NCBI RefSeq assembly: GCF_004331345.1
Contig: NZ_SJJZ01000001.1
Coordinates: forward strand, 1,922,001-1,986,000
Direction: 5' to 3'
From: Kribbella soli
Lineage (GTDB): Bacteria; Actinomycetota; Actinomycetes; Propionibacteriales; Kribbellaceae
DNA length: 64,000 nucleotides
Each line of letters starts with the position of its first letter. Position 1 is the stretch's first letter. Both the position numbers and the translations under genes were made by a program. This document shows positions 44,559 through 54,489 of this stretch, in pieces. The notes under the pieces were generated by a model. The model saw only the letters and a list, made by a program, of their open reading frames with translations, had not been told where the DNA came from and did no database searches.

Positions 44559-45152
44559 ATGCAGGTAACTCGTAAGATCGTCGCCGCTGCAGCGGTGGCG
44601 ACTGTCGCCACCCTCGGTCTGGCCACCGTCGTGAGCGCCAACGTTCTCGACGACGCCCAGCAGAAGGCTCAGGTCACCGGCCTGGCCGACGCGGTCTCCT
44701 CGGCCAGCAAGGGCTACGACGGCGGCCACGCGCGCTGGTGGGGCATGCACAAGGACGGCTCGCTGGTCGCCATCGACCGCAACGACCTCGGTGCCTTCCA
44801 GGCCTGCCACAACCTCGGTGCCGGCACCGGCATCGGCGGCACCGTGCCGGCCAACGACATCACCGGCATCGTGGGCTGGGGCAACGACGGCAACAGCGTG
44901 ACCGCCGTCAAGACCTGCGAGCAGGAGAACGAGCAGAACCGCAAGTGGTACAAGGCCGACGGCAACGGTGTCGTCTCCGTGTCCGACAACAAGGTCGGTC
45001 CGTGGCAGGTCTGCCACAACCAGGTCGACATCACGGGCATCGGCGGCACTGTCCCGCTGTCGAACCCGACCGGCATCCTGGGCCTGGACAACGACGGCAA
45101 CTCCGTCGACTCGCTCAAGACCTGCGAGCAGAGCAACGAGCAGAACAACTGA
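44559..45152 (+). CDS. Secreted protein with two 53-residue Cys repeats
   Basis: 197 aa with GAAAGGAAAC upstream of ATG 44559. A signal peptide (MQVTRKIVAAAAVATVATLG, cleavage near SANVLDD) is followed by a Gly/Trp/His-rich segment (GGHARWWGMH) and two tandem repeats, residues 75-127 and 144-196. They align without gaps at 33 of 53 identical positions (CHN...TGIGGTVP...NDGNSV...KTCEQ). Each has two Cys exactly 37 residues apart (83/120 and 152/189), so one disulfide per repeat is likely. It resembles no family I can name; the small surface-protein look recalls chaplins but the Cys spacing differs. Confidence 0.85.
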   Translation: MQVTRKIVAAAAVATVATLGLATVVSANVLDDAQQKAQVTGLADAVSSASKGYDGGHARWWGMHKDGSLVAIDRNDLGAFQACHNLGAGTGIGGTVPANDITGIVGWGNDGNSVTAVKTCEQENEQNRKWYKADGNGVVSVSDNKVGPWQVCHNQVDITGIGGTVPLSNPTGILGLDNDGNSVDSLKTCEQSNEQNN

Positions 45153-45222
45153 CCCTCCCTGGTCAGTGATGCAGGACCCGAACCAGTCACCTCGGTGGAT
45201 TGACTGACTCGGAGCAACAAAC

Positions 45223-45267
45223 GCGGCGCCGGGAGCAAGCCTCACTCCTCCCGGCGCCGCTTCTTTA
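45223..45267 (+). terminator. Rho-independent terminator of the secreted protein gene
   Basis: A perfect 13-bp stem, GCGGCGCCGGGAG (45223-45235) with CTCCCGGCGCCGC (45248-45260), a 12-nt loop and a following TTCTTTA. Confidence 0.88.
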
Positions 45268-45294
45268 TGCCCACGCCCCGGCAACCCGCTGATG

Positions 45295-46005
45295 TCAGAG
45301 GCTGCGGAGGTCTGTGCAGGTGCCGTTCGGGAGGTCTCGGGCCAGGAGGGACCAGATGCCGGTGGCCGCTGTCTCGGGGGTGGTGAGGGTGCCGGTGCGC
45401 TTGAGGTCGTGGAAGCGGGTTACGGCGGGGAAATCGGTCTCGTCGGTGGCGCGGATTTCGGATTGCATGGCGGTGTCCACGACGCCGGGGGCGACGGCGA
45501 CGACGCGGCAGCCGTTGGGTGGTTGTTCCTGGCCTACGGTGCGGACCCAGTGCTCGACGGCGGCCTTGCCGGCGTTGTACGACGACCAGCCGGAGTACGC
45601 CGTTGTCGCGGCGCCGGAGGAGAGCATCACCAGGTGGCGCTCGCAGGTGAGATGCGCGGACGCCCGGAGGAACGCGGCCCCGAGGACCTGCGGTGCGGCC
45701 GAGTTCAGCAGGACCGCGCGGGTGTAGTCGTCCGGGTCCGCGCCGGCAGCCGGGCCGATCGGTGTGATCGTGCCGGCGTTGTGGATGAAGACCACGCGGT
45801 CACCGTCGTACGTCGACAGCTCGTCGGTGAAGTGCTCCGCGACGCGGGACCAGTCCGCGGGATCCGCCAGGTCCGCCTTGAAGTGTTCCGCCGTACCGCC
45901 GCGGCGTGAGATGTCGACGACCCGGGCGTCCGGGAACGGCACCGATGCGGCGAGCGCGGCGCCGATCCCGGCCGAGGCACCCGAGACCCAAACGAGAGCG
46001 CTCAC
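45295..46005 (-). CDS. Short-chain dehydrogenase/reductase
   Basis: 236 aa. GTG 46005 overlaps the stop of the aminotransferase gene (GTGA). The Rossmann turn [13 protein letters not shown] is at the N-terminus, the FIHNAGTI segment is present, and the active site is [21 protein letters not shown] (Ser, Tyr, Lys). The tail resembles benzil/sepiapterin-reductase-like SDRs. Cofactor and substrate are unknown. Its tight coupling to a HisC/Pat-type aminotransferase suggests a related amino-acid or quality-control function (inference). Confidence 0.88.
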   Translation of the reverse strand: MSALVWVSGASAGIGAALAASVPFPDARVVDISRRGGTAEHFKADLADPADWSRVAEHFTDELSTYDGDRVVFIHNAGTITPIGPAAGADPDDYTRAVLLNSAAPQVLGAAFLRASAHLTCERHLVMLSSGAATTAYSGWSSYNAGKAAVEHWVRTVGQEQPPNGCRVVAVAPGVVDTAMQSEIRATDETDFPAVTRFHDLKRTGTLTTPETAATGIWSLLARDLPNGTCTDLRSL

Positions 46006-47081
46006 CGGCGCCAGGTGCTGGCGACGCGCAGGAACAGGTCGTTGGCCTCGCGTTCGCCGATGGTGACGCGGACGCCTTCGCCGGGGAACGGGCGGACCGA
46101 GACGCCCTCGGCCTGGACAGCGTCGGCGAACCGGACGGTGTCGTCGCCGAGGTCGAGCCAGACGAAGTTCGTCTGCGACTCCGGAACGTCCCAGCCGGCA
46201 GCCTGCAGCGCGGAGACGACCCGCTGACGCTCCTCGACCAGCGCGTCGACCCGCTCCAACAGCTCCTCCTCGACCGCGAGGGATGCGATCGCGGCCGCCT
46301 GGGCCACGTAGCTGACTCCGAACGGGAGCGCGCACTTCCGGATCGCCGCGACGACGGTCGGATGACCGATCGCGTAGCCGACCCGGAACCCGGCCAGCCC
46401 GTAAGCCTTCGAGAACGTCCGCAGGACCAGCACGTTCGGCCGGTCGCGGTACAGCTCGACCCCGTCCACGACGTCGGTCTCCCGGACGAACTCGCGGTAC
46501 GCCTCGTCGATCACGACCAGCACGTTCGACGGTACGGCGTCCAGGAACGCGAGCAGCTCGTCACGTCGTACCACCGGGCCGGTCGGGTTGTTCGGCGTAC
46601 AGACCAGCACGACCTTGGTGCGGTCGGTGATCGCGGCCTCCATCGCCTTGAAGTCGTGGCGGGCCTCGGCGGTCAGCGGCACCTTGACCGACGTCGCGCC
46701 GGTCAGCTGGACCGCGATCGGGTACGCCTCGAACGAGCGCCAGGCGTACACGACCTCGTCGCCTTCCGTGACCGTCGCCTGCAGCAGGTGGTACAGCAGC
46801 GCGACCGACCCCGTTCCGACGGCGAGGTCGCTCACCGGTACGCCGAACCGGTCCGACAGCGCCTCGAGCAGGTCGACGGCACCCATGTCCGGGTACCGGT
46901 TCATCTGCGCGGCGGCCTCGGTCGCGGCGGCGAGCACGCCCGGAAGCGGCGGGTACGGGTTCTCGTTGCTGGAGAGTTTGTACGTCGGGCGACCGTCGGA
47001 GCGCTCCGGCGGACGGCCCGGCTTGTAAGCCGCGACATCGTCCAGGCAGGCGCGAAAGCGAACCTCGTTGTCAGGGGTCAT
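46002..47081 (-). CDS. Histidinol-phosphate/aromatic aminotransferase
   Basis: 359 aa class I/II PLP-dependent aminotransferase of the HisC/Pat group: [18 protein letters not shown] near the start, [14 protein letters not shown], and the PLP Lys in [19 protein letters not shown] near residue 217. Being outside a his operon, it is more likely the aromatic amino-acid (Pat-type) form than the histidine pathway enzyme, but both activities are close. It has no ribosome binding site; TAACCT lies 6 nt before the ATG. Confidence 0.9.
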   Translation of the reverse strand: MTPDNEVRFRACLDDVAAYKPGRPPERSDGRPTYKLSSNENPYPPLPGVLAAATEAAAQMNRYPDMGAVDLLEALSDRFGVPVSDLAVGTGSVALLYHLLQATVTEGDEVVYAWRSFEAYPIAVQLTGATSVKVPLTAEARHDFKAMEAAITDRTKVVLVCTPNNPTGPVVRRDELLAFLDAVPSNVLVVIDEAYREFVRETDVVDGVELYRDRPNVLVLRTFSKAYGLAGFRVGYAIGHPTVVAAIRKCALPFGVSYVAQAAAIASLAVEEELLERVDALVEERQRVVSALQAAGWDVPESQTNFVWLDLGDDTVRFADAVQAEGVSVRPFPGEGVRVTIGEREANDLFLRVASTWRR

Positions 47082-47087
47082 GCCCGC

Positions 47088-47093
47088 AGGTTA
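47088..47093 (-). promoter_or_regulatory. Leaderless -10 of the aminotransferase operon
   Basis: Minus-strand TAACCT (47093-47088) lies 6 nt before ATG 47081, and no Shine-Dalgarno sequence is present. The -35 is weak. Confidence 0.45.
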
Positions 47094-47178
47094 GTCCTTA
47101 CCCGCACCCCGGAACCACCCTCCCGGAAGCGACGTACAGCACGCCGTTTGACTCCGGAAACATCGAGCCTCAAACTGA

Positions 47179-47197
47179 CTGATTGTCGGACAATCAG
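47179..47197 (+). promoter_or_regulatory. Operator upstream of the amidinohydrolase gene
   Basis: CTGATTGT-CGG-ACAATCAG (47179-47197) is a perfect inverted repeat, with the TTGTC-GACAA style typical of GntR/Lrp-type sites, 39 nt before ATG 47237. Confidence 0.5.
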
Positions 47198-47236
47198 GGG
47201 ATCGGGCAATAGACCCGAGCGTCGTCAGGAGGGTTC

Positions 47237-48109
47237 ATGGGACAGCCGCTGGAGTGGGGTCGTCGCTATCTGATGGTCCGGCCGGACCACTTCCGGATCG
47301 ACTATGTGATCAACCCGTACATGTCGACGCAGGACCAGCCGGACCCGGCGCTGACGCTCAAGCAGTGGGAGTCGCTGCGGCAGGCGATCGTGGACGCCGG
47401 CGGCGAGGTCGAGGTCCTCGCGCAGCGGGCCGACTCACCGGACATGGTGTACGCGATGAACCTCGGACTGGCCACCGCGGGCGGCCGCGCGATGCTCTCG
47501 CACATGCGGTTCGAGCCGCGCCGGAAGGAGTCGCTGAGCGCGGCCGAGTGGTTCACCGGGGCCGGGTTCCGGCTCGACCGGACCGGCGGTGAGGGCGTCG
47601 GGCCGCACTTCGAGTCCGGGGACGCGTTCGTGTTCGGCGACAGCCTGGTCGTCGGCTATGGGCCGCGGACCGAGGAAGCGGCGCTCAAGCACCTGGCGAC
47701 CGAGTGGAACGTCCGGGTCCGCGGGCTGCGGATCGCCCACGAGGGGATGTACCACCTCGACCTGCCGTTCTGCCCGGTGGACAGCACGCACGCGATGATC
47801 TACCCGCCGGCGTTCGACGCCGCGAGCCAGGCCGAGCTGTCCGGGATCGTCCCGGACCCGATCGTGCTCACCGACGAGGAGGCGTTCGCGTTCAGCGCGA
47901 ACTCGATCGTGGTCGGCGAGACGATCATCATGCCCGCGTGCTCGCCGCGGCTGCGCGACGTCTTCACGGGTCTCGGGCTGCGCGTCGTCGTACTGGACCT
48001 GTCGGAGTTCCACAAGGGCGGCGGCTCGATCCGGTGCCTGACGAACCCGCTGGACTTCCCGCTGTCCCTGATCAGCACTCCAGGCGGGGAGCTCGTCCTC
48101 CCCGCCTGA
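47237..48109 (+). CDS. Dimethylarginine dimethylaminohydrolase-like amidinohydrolase
   Basis: 290 aa, with CAGGAGGGTTC before the ATG. It has the amidinotransferase/DDAH pentein fold with the catalytic set in place: Glu126 in PHFESGDAF, His173 in MYHLDLPFCPVD, and Cys267 in GGGSIRCLTNPLD. Such enzymes hydrolyse N-omega-methylarginines or arginine-like guanidino compounds to citrulline-type products in the cytoplasm. Which guanidino substrate is used cannot be told. It lies alone, convergent with the PEGA gene. Confidence 0.92.
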   Translation: MGQPLEWGRRYLMVRPDHFRIDYVINPYMSTQDQPDPALTLKQWESLRQAIVDAGGEVEVLAQRADSPDMVYAMNLGLATAGGRAMLSHMRFEPRRKESLSAAEWFTGAGFRLDRTGGEGVGPHFESGDAFVFGDSLVVGYGPRTEEAALKHLATEWNVRVRGLRIAHEGMYHLDLPFCPVDSTHAMIYPPAFDAASQAELSGIVPDPIVLTDEEAFAFSANSIVVGETIIMPACSPRLRDVFTGLGLRVVVLDLSEFHKGGGSIRCLTNPLDFPLSLISTPGGELVLPA

Positions 48110-48121
48110 CCTGCGGGTGGC

Positions 48122-48739
48122 CTACTTGCCGGTGGTCCAGATGACGTCGAGGGTATTGATGTCCCAGCCGTAGCCCTTGATCCACTGGAGGGCCTTCTTC
48201 TTGCCCTGGGAGCCGAAGACCTCGATGACGATCGAGATCGCCTCCGGGTTCGTCGGGTCGGTCCTGGACTTGGTGTACGTCGCCTCGAAGCCGTCGCCGA
48301 CGTACGGGAGCTGGCTGATGATCGGGTACTTCTGCTTGATCCGGTTCTGGAACTCGTCGTACTTCCGGCCGGCCTCCTTCTCCAGCTCCTGCTCCTGCTC
48401 CGGGTTGTTCTTGGTCCACGCCCGGCCCTCGGCGCTGTTGGCGTACAGGTACATCTTGTAGCTCAGGCGGTCGTTGCCCGAGGTGAAGGTCTGGGTGTAG
48501 CTCTGGAAGCCACGCCGCGAACCCTCCAGGGTGTGCTCGCCCGCCTTGATCTTGATCTCGCCGTTGGCCGGGATCTCGTGGCCGTCCAGCTTCAGGGTCA
48601 GGTCGTTCGGAATCGACTGCACGGTCAGCGTCGTCTCCGATCCGCCGCCGCGGAACAGCACGACGCCGCCGACCAATATCAGGACGACCGCCAGTACGAC
48701 GACGCCGATCATGAATGGCCGCCGGTTCTCGTCCAGCAT
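48122..48739 (-). CDS. Membrane-anchored PEGA-domain protein
   Basis: 205 aa. The N-terminal membrane helix (FMIGVVVLAVVLILVGGVVLF, residues about 9-29) is followed by a PEGA-like beta repeat: TVQSIPNDLTLKLDGHEIPA, IKIKAGEHTLEGSRRGFQSY and a glycine-rich turn. A coiled-coil segment NPEQEQELEKEAGRKYDE and an alpha/beta C-terminal domain (AISIVIEVFG) follow. It is encoded 19 nt after the wall-hydrolase gene and likely works with it at the cell surface. Function is unknown. Confidence 0.8.
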   Translation of the reverse strand: MLDENRRPFMIGVVVLAVVLILVGGVVLFRGGGSETTLTVQSIPNDLTLKLDGHEIPANGEIKIKAGEHTLEGSRRGFQSYTQTFTSGNDRLSYKMYLYANSAEGRAWTKNNPEQEQELEKEAGRKYDEFQNRIKQKYPIISQLPYVGDGFEATYTKSRTDPTNPEAISIVIEVFGSQGKKKALQWIKGYGWDINTLDVIWTTGK

Positions 48740-48758
48740 TCGCTGCTCCTGTCCTTGC

Positions 48759-50399
48759 TCAGCTCGCCGGTTGCGGCGCGTTCTTCAGCCGGAAGACCCA
48801 GAACTGGCCGCCGACGTCGTACAGGTGACCGGCCTCCGGCACGTGACCGCCCAGGGAGCCCGAGGCGGAGTCGTACCCGCCGCCTTCCGCGCCCCAGGGC
48901 CCGACGTACAGGTAGGTGTGACCGGGCCCGTTCAGGATGTCACCCGGCTTCATGCCACCTGGCGGCACGGAATGCCAGTAGTCGTACTTCCCGGAGCTCT
49001 GCATGTAGTCGAACTGGACCCCGGTCGACACCTTCGGGAAGTCCGGGTCGGCACCGCTCATGCGCATCACGGTCGCGACGAAGCGCCCGCAGTCGCTGTA
49101 GGGGACGTAGCCGCTGGAGCCGTCGTTGTACTTCTCCATCGCCTCGACGAACTCCGGCTTCGCGATGCTCGCGTCGGTGCCGTCGTGACCGTCCTCGGGC
49201 CAGGCCAGGTTCTTCGCGACCTCGGCGATGTTGCCGCTGCCGGCACCGCACCCGCCGGTGGCCGCGTTCTGCGCGCCTCCCGACGCCGGCGCCCCACCGG
49301 CGAACTCGTCGAACACGTGCCGCGCGTTCGCCTTGCGATCGGCGTACGTCGGGTGGTTCGGGTTCTCGTGTCCGCCGAACCGCTCGAACTTGTCGCCGAA
49401 CTCGTACGCAGCCTGCTCGACCGTTTTCGCCGATTTGATCGCTTGCCCGGCCGCCCCTTCGGCCAGCGGCCCGTCGCCGTTGAGCTGCTTGATCAGGAAT
49501 TCCAGCTGGTAGCCCAGGGAGGCGATCTTCTCGTCCTGGACACCGGCGTCGCGGGACGGGTTGATCATCTTGCCGGCCGGTGTCCACTGCACGATGCCCC
49601 AGCCGAGTGGGGAGTTGACCACTTTGTCCGGCATGCTGACGACGCCCGGATCCGTGTTCTGCAGGCGAGCCGGCTCCACACTGGACTCGGCGATCATGTT
49701 GCCGACGATGCCCGCGGCCTGCTCCTTGGAGTAGCCGTTCTGGACGAAGAAGTTGAAGGCCTTCTGCTGGTTGTTGGACCCGGAGAGGTTGCCGTCGACG
49801 CAGCTGCACGCACCGCCGCTGTCCGAACTCTCGAGAACGAACGGGTTCTCGTCCGGCTTCGGGACGATAGACCACTTGTTGTTGTTCTCCTGGTCGGCCC
49901 ACATCTCCCAGTGCACATGCGGGCCGACGAGTCCGATCGGGGCGCCCTCGGTGTCGGTACCCTCGTCGCCGGTGCCGGCGGTGCCGATCTGGTCGCCTCG
50001 CTTGACAAGGGCGCCGTTGCTGACGGTGACGGTCTTCAGGAACTTGTACCGCGTCTCGACGCTCTCGAGCTTGACCTCGTCCCCTTCCTTCGAGGCCATG
50101 CGGATCCGGACCTCGTCCTTCGAGGCCGTGACGACCTGGCCGTCGTGGGACGCGTAGACCTTGGCGTCCTCATCGACCTTGAAGTCGTAGCCCTGGTGAA
50201 AGATGCTCCAGTCGCCGTCGATCTCGTGCCGGTCGGTCGGCCACGCCATCATGGGCTTGTCCTGGGCGTGTTGCGCACACTGCGCCTCGGCCGAAGAGAT
50301 ACCGGCCAGCGAACTCAGCAGGAAGATGATCGCGAGAACGAGAGAGAACGCAAGCGCGAAAATACCTCCGAGGTAGTTGAGCGCTTTGTTGTTCCCCAC
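48759..50399 (-). CDS. Three-module cell-wall hydrolase (M23, phage-tail lysozyme-like, NlpC/CHAP-like)
   Basis: 546 aa. GTG 50399 has GAGGAG 8 nt upstream. A membrane anchor (ALNYLGGIFALAFSLVLAII, residues 6-25) precedes three catalytic-looking parts. (1) An M23/LytM metallopeptidase with HQGYD (His68, Asp72) and HVHW (His161, His163). (2) A phage-tail-lysozyme-type domain, about 210-360, with AAGIVGNMIAESSVEPARLQ and candidate catalytic Glu238. (3) An NlpC/CHAP-like domain, about 390-546, with Cys437 in SDCGRF and His494 in GHTYLYVG. All three are intact. Such enzymes remodel peptidoglycan at conjugation or secretion channels; none is encoded nearby. Confidence 0.88.
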   Translation of the reverse strand: MGNNKALNYLGGIFALAFSLVLAIIFLLSSLAGISSAEAQCAQHAQDKPMMAWPTDRHEIDGDWSIFHQGYDFKVDEDAKVYASHDGQVVTASKDEVRIRMASKEGDEVKLESVETRYKFLKTVTVSNGALVKRGDQIGTAGTGDEGTDTEGAPIGLVGPHVHWEMWADQENNNKWSIVPKPDENPFVLESSDSGGACSCVDGNLSGSNNQQKAFNFFVQNGYSKEQAAGIVGNMIAESSVEPARLQNTDPGVVSMPDKVVNSPLGWGIVQWTPAGKMINPSRDAGVQDEKIASLGYQLEFLIKQLNGDGPLAEGAAGQAIKSAKTVEQAAYEFGDKFERFGGHENPNHPTYADRKANARHVFDEFAGGAPASGGAQNAATGGCGAGSGNIAEVAKNLAWPEDGHDGTDASIAKPEFVEAMEKYNDGSSGYVPYSDCGRFVATVMRMSGADPDFPKVSTGVQFDYMQSSGKYDYWHSVPPGGMKPGDILNGPGHTYLYVGPWGAEGGGYDSASGSLGGHVPEAGHLYDVGGQFWVFRLKNAPQPAS

Positions 50400-50572
50400 C
50401 TTGTGCTCCTCGCTCCTTCGAGTGGACTCCCCGCGCCGGTCCGCGGGAAGGGGCGGCCACTAGGAAGAATGCTGCCCGAAAACCGGGTCATCATGTCGGG
50501 AGTTATCCACAGGCCGGGCTCCGGGGCCGGGTCGGGCGCGACAACGGACCGGGTCTGGACGAGAATCACATC

Positions 50573-51241
50573 ATGTACGAACGGCTGCGGGTGGACCGCT
50601 CGACCACGGTGGACCGGGTGGTCGACGCGCTGCGCGCCGCCCTGTTCGCCGGTGATCTGGAGCCGGGTACGCCACTGCGTGAGCAGCCGCTCGCCGAGGC
50701 GCTCGGGGTCGCCCGGAGCACCATCCGCGAGGCGATGACGATGCTGGTCACCGAGGGCCTCGCGGTCCGCGAGCCGAACAAGGGCGTCAGTGTCGCGATC
50801 CTGCACCCCGACGCGGTGGCCGACATCTGCCGCGCCCGGTTCGTGCTCGAGTCCGCCGGGATCCGGGCCTGGTACGACGCCGACGAGGCGGCCCGGGAGC
50901 GGGTCCGGGAGGCGATGCGGGTGTTCGCCGCGACCGCCAAGGACGGCGCCGACCCCGAAGCCCTGACCGAGACCCACCTGGCCATCCACCGCAGCCTGGT
51001 CGCACTCACCGGCAGTGAGCGGCTGATTGCGACCGCCGACTCGGTCACCGGCGAGGCCAGGCTCGCGCTGGCCCGGGTGGACGCGCTGCGGCAGGACGCG
51101 CGCCAGCAGGTCGCGTCCCACCGCAAACTCGTCCGACTGCTCGAGCGGGGCGAGCTCGACGAGTGCGTCGAGGAGCTCCGTCGTCATCTCGCCGGCGCCG
51201 AGGAGTCCCTCCTCGAGGCGATCGCGATGCCGCCGGGCTGA
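50573..51241 (+). CDS. GntR-family regulator, FCD subfamily
   Basis: 222 aa. Winged helix: PGTPLREQPLAEALGVARSTIREAMTMLVTEGLAVREPNKG. The C-terminal FCD domain has ETHLAIHRSLVALTGSERL and ASHRKLVRLLERGEL, containing the usual metal-binding His residues. It converges with the glycosidase-like gene at the end of the sugar-acid operon, so it is the second GntR regulator flanking that locus and may respond to one of its intermediates (inference). Confidence 0.92.
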   Translation: MYERLRVDRSTTVDRVVDALRAALFAGDLEPGTPLREQPLAEALGVARSTIREAMTMLVTEGLAVREPNKGVSVAILHPDAVADICRARFVLESAGIRAWYDADEAARERVREAMRVFAATAKDGADPEALTETHLAIHRSLVALTGSERLIATADSVTGEARLALARVDALRQDARQQVASHRKLVRLLERGELDECVEELRRHLAGAEESLLEAIAMPPG

Positions 51242-51244
51242 GCC

Positions 51245-53278
51245 TCAGACCAGTCCGTCCGCCGTCACGTCGTACGTCTTCGAGCCGACCCGGAGGCCGG
51301 TCAGGCGGGCGTCCGGGTCGAGCGCCGCGACCTGTGGGCTCGCGGTCACGGTGCCGTCCAGGGCGACCTCGATGCCGAAGACGCCCTCCAGGACCAGGCT
51401 GACCCAGGCACCGGACGACGAGCAGGACCAGTCGATCAGGTACGGGAACTGCGGCGGCGACTTCCGCGCCCCACCGGCCATCGGCGGCTGTGCCTCCTCG
51501 ACGAAGTGCGCCTGACCGCATGGGCCCTGGTTCGCGGACTTGGCGAGACCCGGAAGCCAGTCCAGCAGTACGTCGCCCCGCCCGAGCGCGAACAGTGCGC
51601 GCCCCGCGTCCGCCGGCCATGCCGGGTACGCACCGTTCCACTGGTGGTCCGGACGGACGCTGAACGCGGCATCCGCGTCGTACGGCGACAGCGCGCGCAT
51701 CCACGTGGGCGTCTGCAACTCCCGCTGGAAGAACGACACCATCTCGGCGCACTGCGACTCGGACAGGTCGTCCGGGATCGTCGTACCGATGATGTTGAAG
51801 TCGTAGCAGTGCCGGACCGGGACGAGCGAGCCGTCGGGCTGCCGTGCGTGCCAGAACCCCTTGCCCTCGACGTACAGCTCGTTGACGTGACCTGCCTGCG
51901 CAGACGCCTCCTTGCGGAGCAGAGCAGCACGGTCCGCGTCGCCGGAGCGGTCTGCGATCTCAGCCGCTACCCGCATGCACCAGACGTTGGCGGCGTTGAA
52001 GCTGGCCACCTCGTGCACGTAGCTGCTGACGCACTCCATCAGGTTGTCGATGCCGCCGTAGTCGGCCAGCGCGTGCTCACCGCGCAGTTCGCGCCAGGCG
52101 GTCGCCCAGTCGTGCACGTGCTCCCCGACCGGCTTCGGACCGACGGAAACGTCCAGGAACGCCTCGTCCCCGGTGAAGCGCACGTAGTCGCGCACCAGCC
52201 GGGTCATGGCGAAGTCGTTCACGGAGTACCAGTAGCCGACCGGTCCGCCGGTCAGCCACTCGGTGCCGAAGTGCTTGTGCGTGTCCAGGTCGATCCAGTG
52301 CTCGATGTGCTTCCGCATCGGCTCCGGGTCCAGCAGCGCATGCGTCAGCGAGGACAGGCTGTAGTCCCAGATGAACGTCGTGGTCTGCCAGTACCGCGGC
52401 ATCAACGTGTCGTACGTCCGCCCGAGCACACTGGCCGGGTTGTCCCGCCGGAACCAGATGACCCCGAGCACGCCCCACCAGTACAGCTTCTGCAACGCCT
52501 CGTTGGACGTCTCCAGCACGGGCAGCGACCCGCTGAACCCGTCGCTGGAAGGGTCGAACGCGTCGGCGAGCGCCATGTCCCACACGCCCTCCGCGACAGT
52601 GATCACCGCAGGTACGTCGGCCACGCACACGTCGAAGTGCTCCGTCGCCTCCTCCAGCGATCCGGCCAGCACATGCACATACCCGAGCTGCGCGCGCCCG
52701 GACGCATCCAGCTCGACAGTGGCCTCCAGCATCGACCGGTCGACCGTCGACGGCACGTCCAACCCCTGCAGGCTGACTGCCGAGCCAGACGCACCTGTGC
52801 CTACGACACGGCCGTCCACGGCCGACAAAGTGTTGGGCTCGGACGGCGGCTCCGGCCGCAGCCAGCCAGCACCTGACCGAGTGGCAGTGCTCTCCAGCGC
52901 AAACCCAAGCCGGACCGACCGCCCTGGTGTTCCCGACACCTCCAGCTGTACGACGACCGCGGGACGACCCGGTGCGCAAGCCGTGGTCGTCCGCAGCTCC
53001 AGCCCGTCGACAGTCGTGGACCGGACGACGCAGTCCGGCCGCCACACCACCTCGACCGTCCCGCCGTACGAGCGCGCCAGGCGCCCGTCGACGTACAGCT
53101 GCCCGGTGATGGTGTCGCCGTGCGAGTACGGCGGGAAGTTGACGCTCCTGATCGCCACGACGTCGTGGTCGACCTGCGCCGTACCCAGGAAGTTGGTCAG
53201 CCCGGGCGGGTTGAACATGTCGTCGTACGTGTGCGTGAGGACGTCGCTCGCCAAGTCGGCGGAACGCGGGATGGTCAT
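51245..53278 (-). CDS. (alpha/alpha)6-barrel glycoside hydrolase-like protein
   Basis: 677 aa. ATG 53278 overlaps the stop of the dehydratase gene (ATGA). The N-terminal half is a beta-rich domain (about 1-250). The second half is helical, with the conserved-looking [39 protein letters not shown], and [18 protein letters not shown], the style of alpha-L-rhamnosidase- and trehalase-like alpha/alpha barrels. It has no signal peptide, so it would act on imported oligosaccharides. The catalytic acids cannot be assigned with certainty. Its operon place suggests it liberates the sugar that the following enzymes oxidise. Confidence 0.75.
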   Translation of the reverse strand: MTIPRSADLASDVLTHTYDDMFNPPGLTNFLGTAQVDHDVVAIRSVNFPPYSHGDTITGQLYVDGRLARSYGGTVEVVWRPDCVVRSTTVDGLELRTTTACAPGRPAVVVQLEVSGTPGRSVRLGFALESTATRSGAGWLRPEPPSEPNTLSAVDGRVVGTGASGSAVSLQGLDVPSTVDRSMLEATVELDASGRAQLGYVHVLAGSLEEATEHFDVCVADVPAVITVAEGVWDMALADAFDPSSDGFSGSLPVLETSNEALQKLYWWGVLGVIWFRRDNPASVLGRTYDTLMPRYWQTTTFIWDYSLSSLTHALLDPEPMRKHIEHWIDLDTHKHFGTEWLTGGPVGYWYSVNDFAMTRLVRDYVRFTGDEAFLDVSVGPKPVGEHVHDWATAWRELRGEHALADYGGIDNLMECVSSYVHEVASFNAANVWCMRVAAEIADRSGDADRAALLRKEASAQAGHVNELYVEGKGFWHARQPDGSLVPVRHCYDFNIIGTTIPDDLSESQCAEMVSFFQRELQTPTWMRALSPYDADAAFSVRPDHQWNGAYPAWPADAGRALFALGRGDVLLDWLPGLAKSANQGPCGQAHFVEEAQPPMAGGARKSPPQFPYLIDWSCSSSGAWVSLVLEGVFGIEVALDGTVTASPQVAALDPDARLTGLRVGSKTYDVTADGLV

Positions 53279-54489
53279 GAGGGGTCGGCCCAATCGGTGT
53301 TCGGGAGCAGGGGGTACCAGTCCGGCCGGGCCGGATCGCGGTCGTAGGGGTACGGGCCGAGTTCGCGGAAGAGTTCGGCGTACTCGGCCAGCTTGTCGCG
53401 GTCCAGCTCGACGCCCAGGCCGGGCGCGTCCGGGACCGCGATCGCGCCGTCGACGTACGGAAGCTTGCCGCCGACAATGACGTCGTCACGCAGGTGGTGG
53501 TAGTGCGCGTCGGCGGCGAACGACAGGTTCGGTACGACGGCGCCGAGGTGCAGCATGGTCGCGAGCTGGATGCCGAGCTCTCCGGACGAGTGCACCGCGA
53601 CTCCGAGCTGGAACGTCTCGCAGACGCCGGCCGCCTTGATGCACGGCCGGATACCGCCCCAGAACGTGGTGTCCAGCAGGATCACGTCGACCGCGGGGTC
53701 GCGGACGTTGGCGGCGAGCTGCTCGAAGTTCACCACGACGGTGTTCGTCGCGAGCGGGATCGGGGTGTTCTCGCGGACGCGACGCATCCCGTTCAGGCCC
53801 CAGGTCGGGTCCTCGAGGTAGTCGTTGTCGAGATCCTCGATCCCGCGGGCGAAGCGGATCGCCTCCTCGACGCTGAACGCGCCGTTCGGGTCGAACCGCA
53901 CGCGGTGCCCCGGGAACGCCTCGGCCAGCGCGCGGAAGCACTCGCGTTCGTAGTCCGGCGGGAACACACCGCCCTTCAGCTTGTGCACGCTGAACCCGTG
54001 CTGGTCGACCAGCTCGCGGGCATGCGCGACCAACTGTTCCGCCGTACGGATCTCGCCCGTTCCGTCCTCGGCCGGATGCCGGAAGAACAGGTAGCTCGCG
54101 AAGGGCACGTGCGAGCGCACCTTCCCGCCCAGCAACGCATGCACGGGTACGCCGAGCTCCCGGCCCTGCAGGTCCAGGCAGGCGAATTCGATTGCCGCCA
54201 GCAACTGGGTGCGGTTGTTGTAGAGGCTCGCGGTCGGGTTGGCGAGCATCCAGCGCAGGGCCTCGGTGCGGGACGGGTCGTGGCCGACCAGGTACTCCTT
54301 CAGCCCCGCCACCGCGGCCTCGGCGCTCTGCCCGCCGCCGCCCATCTCGCCGAGGCCGATCAGCCCGTTGTCGGCCTCGACCTCCACGACAGTCCGCACG
54401 AAACGTCCCCAGTGCGCTCCGTTGCTGTGCCGCAGCGGCGCCTCCAACGGCATCGTCACCGTTGTCGCGCGTACGTCGACGATCTTCAC
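53275..54489 (-). CDS. Enolase-superfamily sugar-acid dehydratase (glucarate dehydratase-related)
   Basis: 404 aa. GTG 54489 overlaps the SDR stop (GTGA). The catalytic set reads K-x-K (Lys170, Lys172 in VHKLKGG), metal ligands Asp200 (RFDPNGAF), Glu226 (YLEDP) and Asn249 (LATNT), and His300 in [14 protein letters not shown]. The spacings from Lys172 to Asp200 and from Glu226 to Asn249 match the glucarate-dehydratase subgroup. It dehydrates an aldonic or aldaric acid to a 2-keto-3-deoxy acid. The preceding SDR would make that acid's lactone. Confidence 0.9.
   Translation of the reverse strand: MKIVDVRATTVTMPLEAPLRHSNGAHWGRFVRTVVEVEADNGLIGLGEMGGGGQSAEAAVAGLKEYLVGHDPSRTEALRWMLANPTASLYNNRTQLLAAIEFACLDLQGRELGVPVHALLGGKVRSHVPFASYLFFRHPAEDGTGEIRTAEQLVAHARELVDQHGFSVHKLKGGVFPPDYERECFRALAEAFPGHRVRFDPNGAFSVEEAIRFARGIEDLDNDYLEDPTWGLNGMRRVRENTPIPLATNTVVVNFEQLAANVRDPAVDVILLDTTFWGGIRPCIKAAGVCETFQLGVAVHSSGELGIQLATMLHLGAVVPNLSFAADAHYHHLRDDVIVGGKLPYVDGAIAVPDAPGLGVELDRDKLAEYAELFRELGPYPYDRDPARPDWYPLLPNTDWADPS

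Noticed and set aside
44559..45152. Chaplin identity for the secreted repeat protein
   Set aside because: Cys spacing (37 residues) and repeat sequence do not match the short chaplin domain.
48759..50399. Conjugative-element boundary around the wall hydrolase
   Set aside because: No relaxase, VirB4-like ATPase, integrase or attachment-site repeats are visible in the surroundings.
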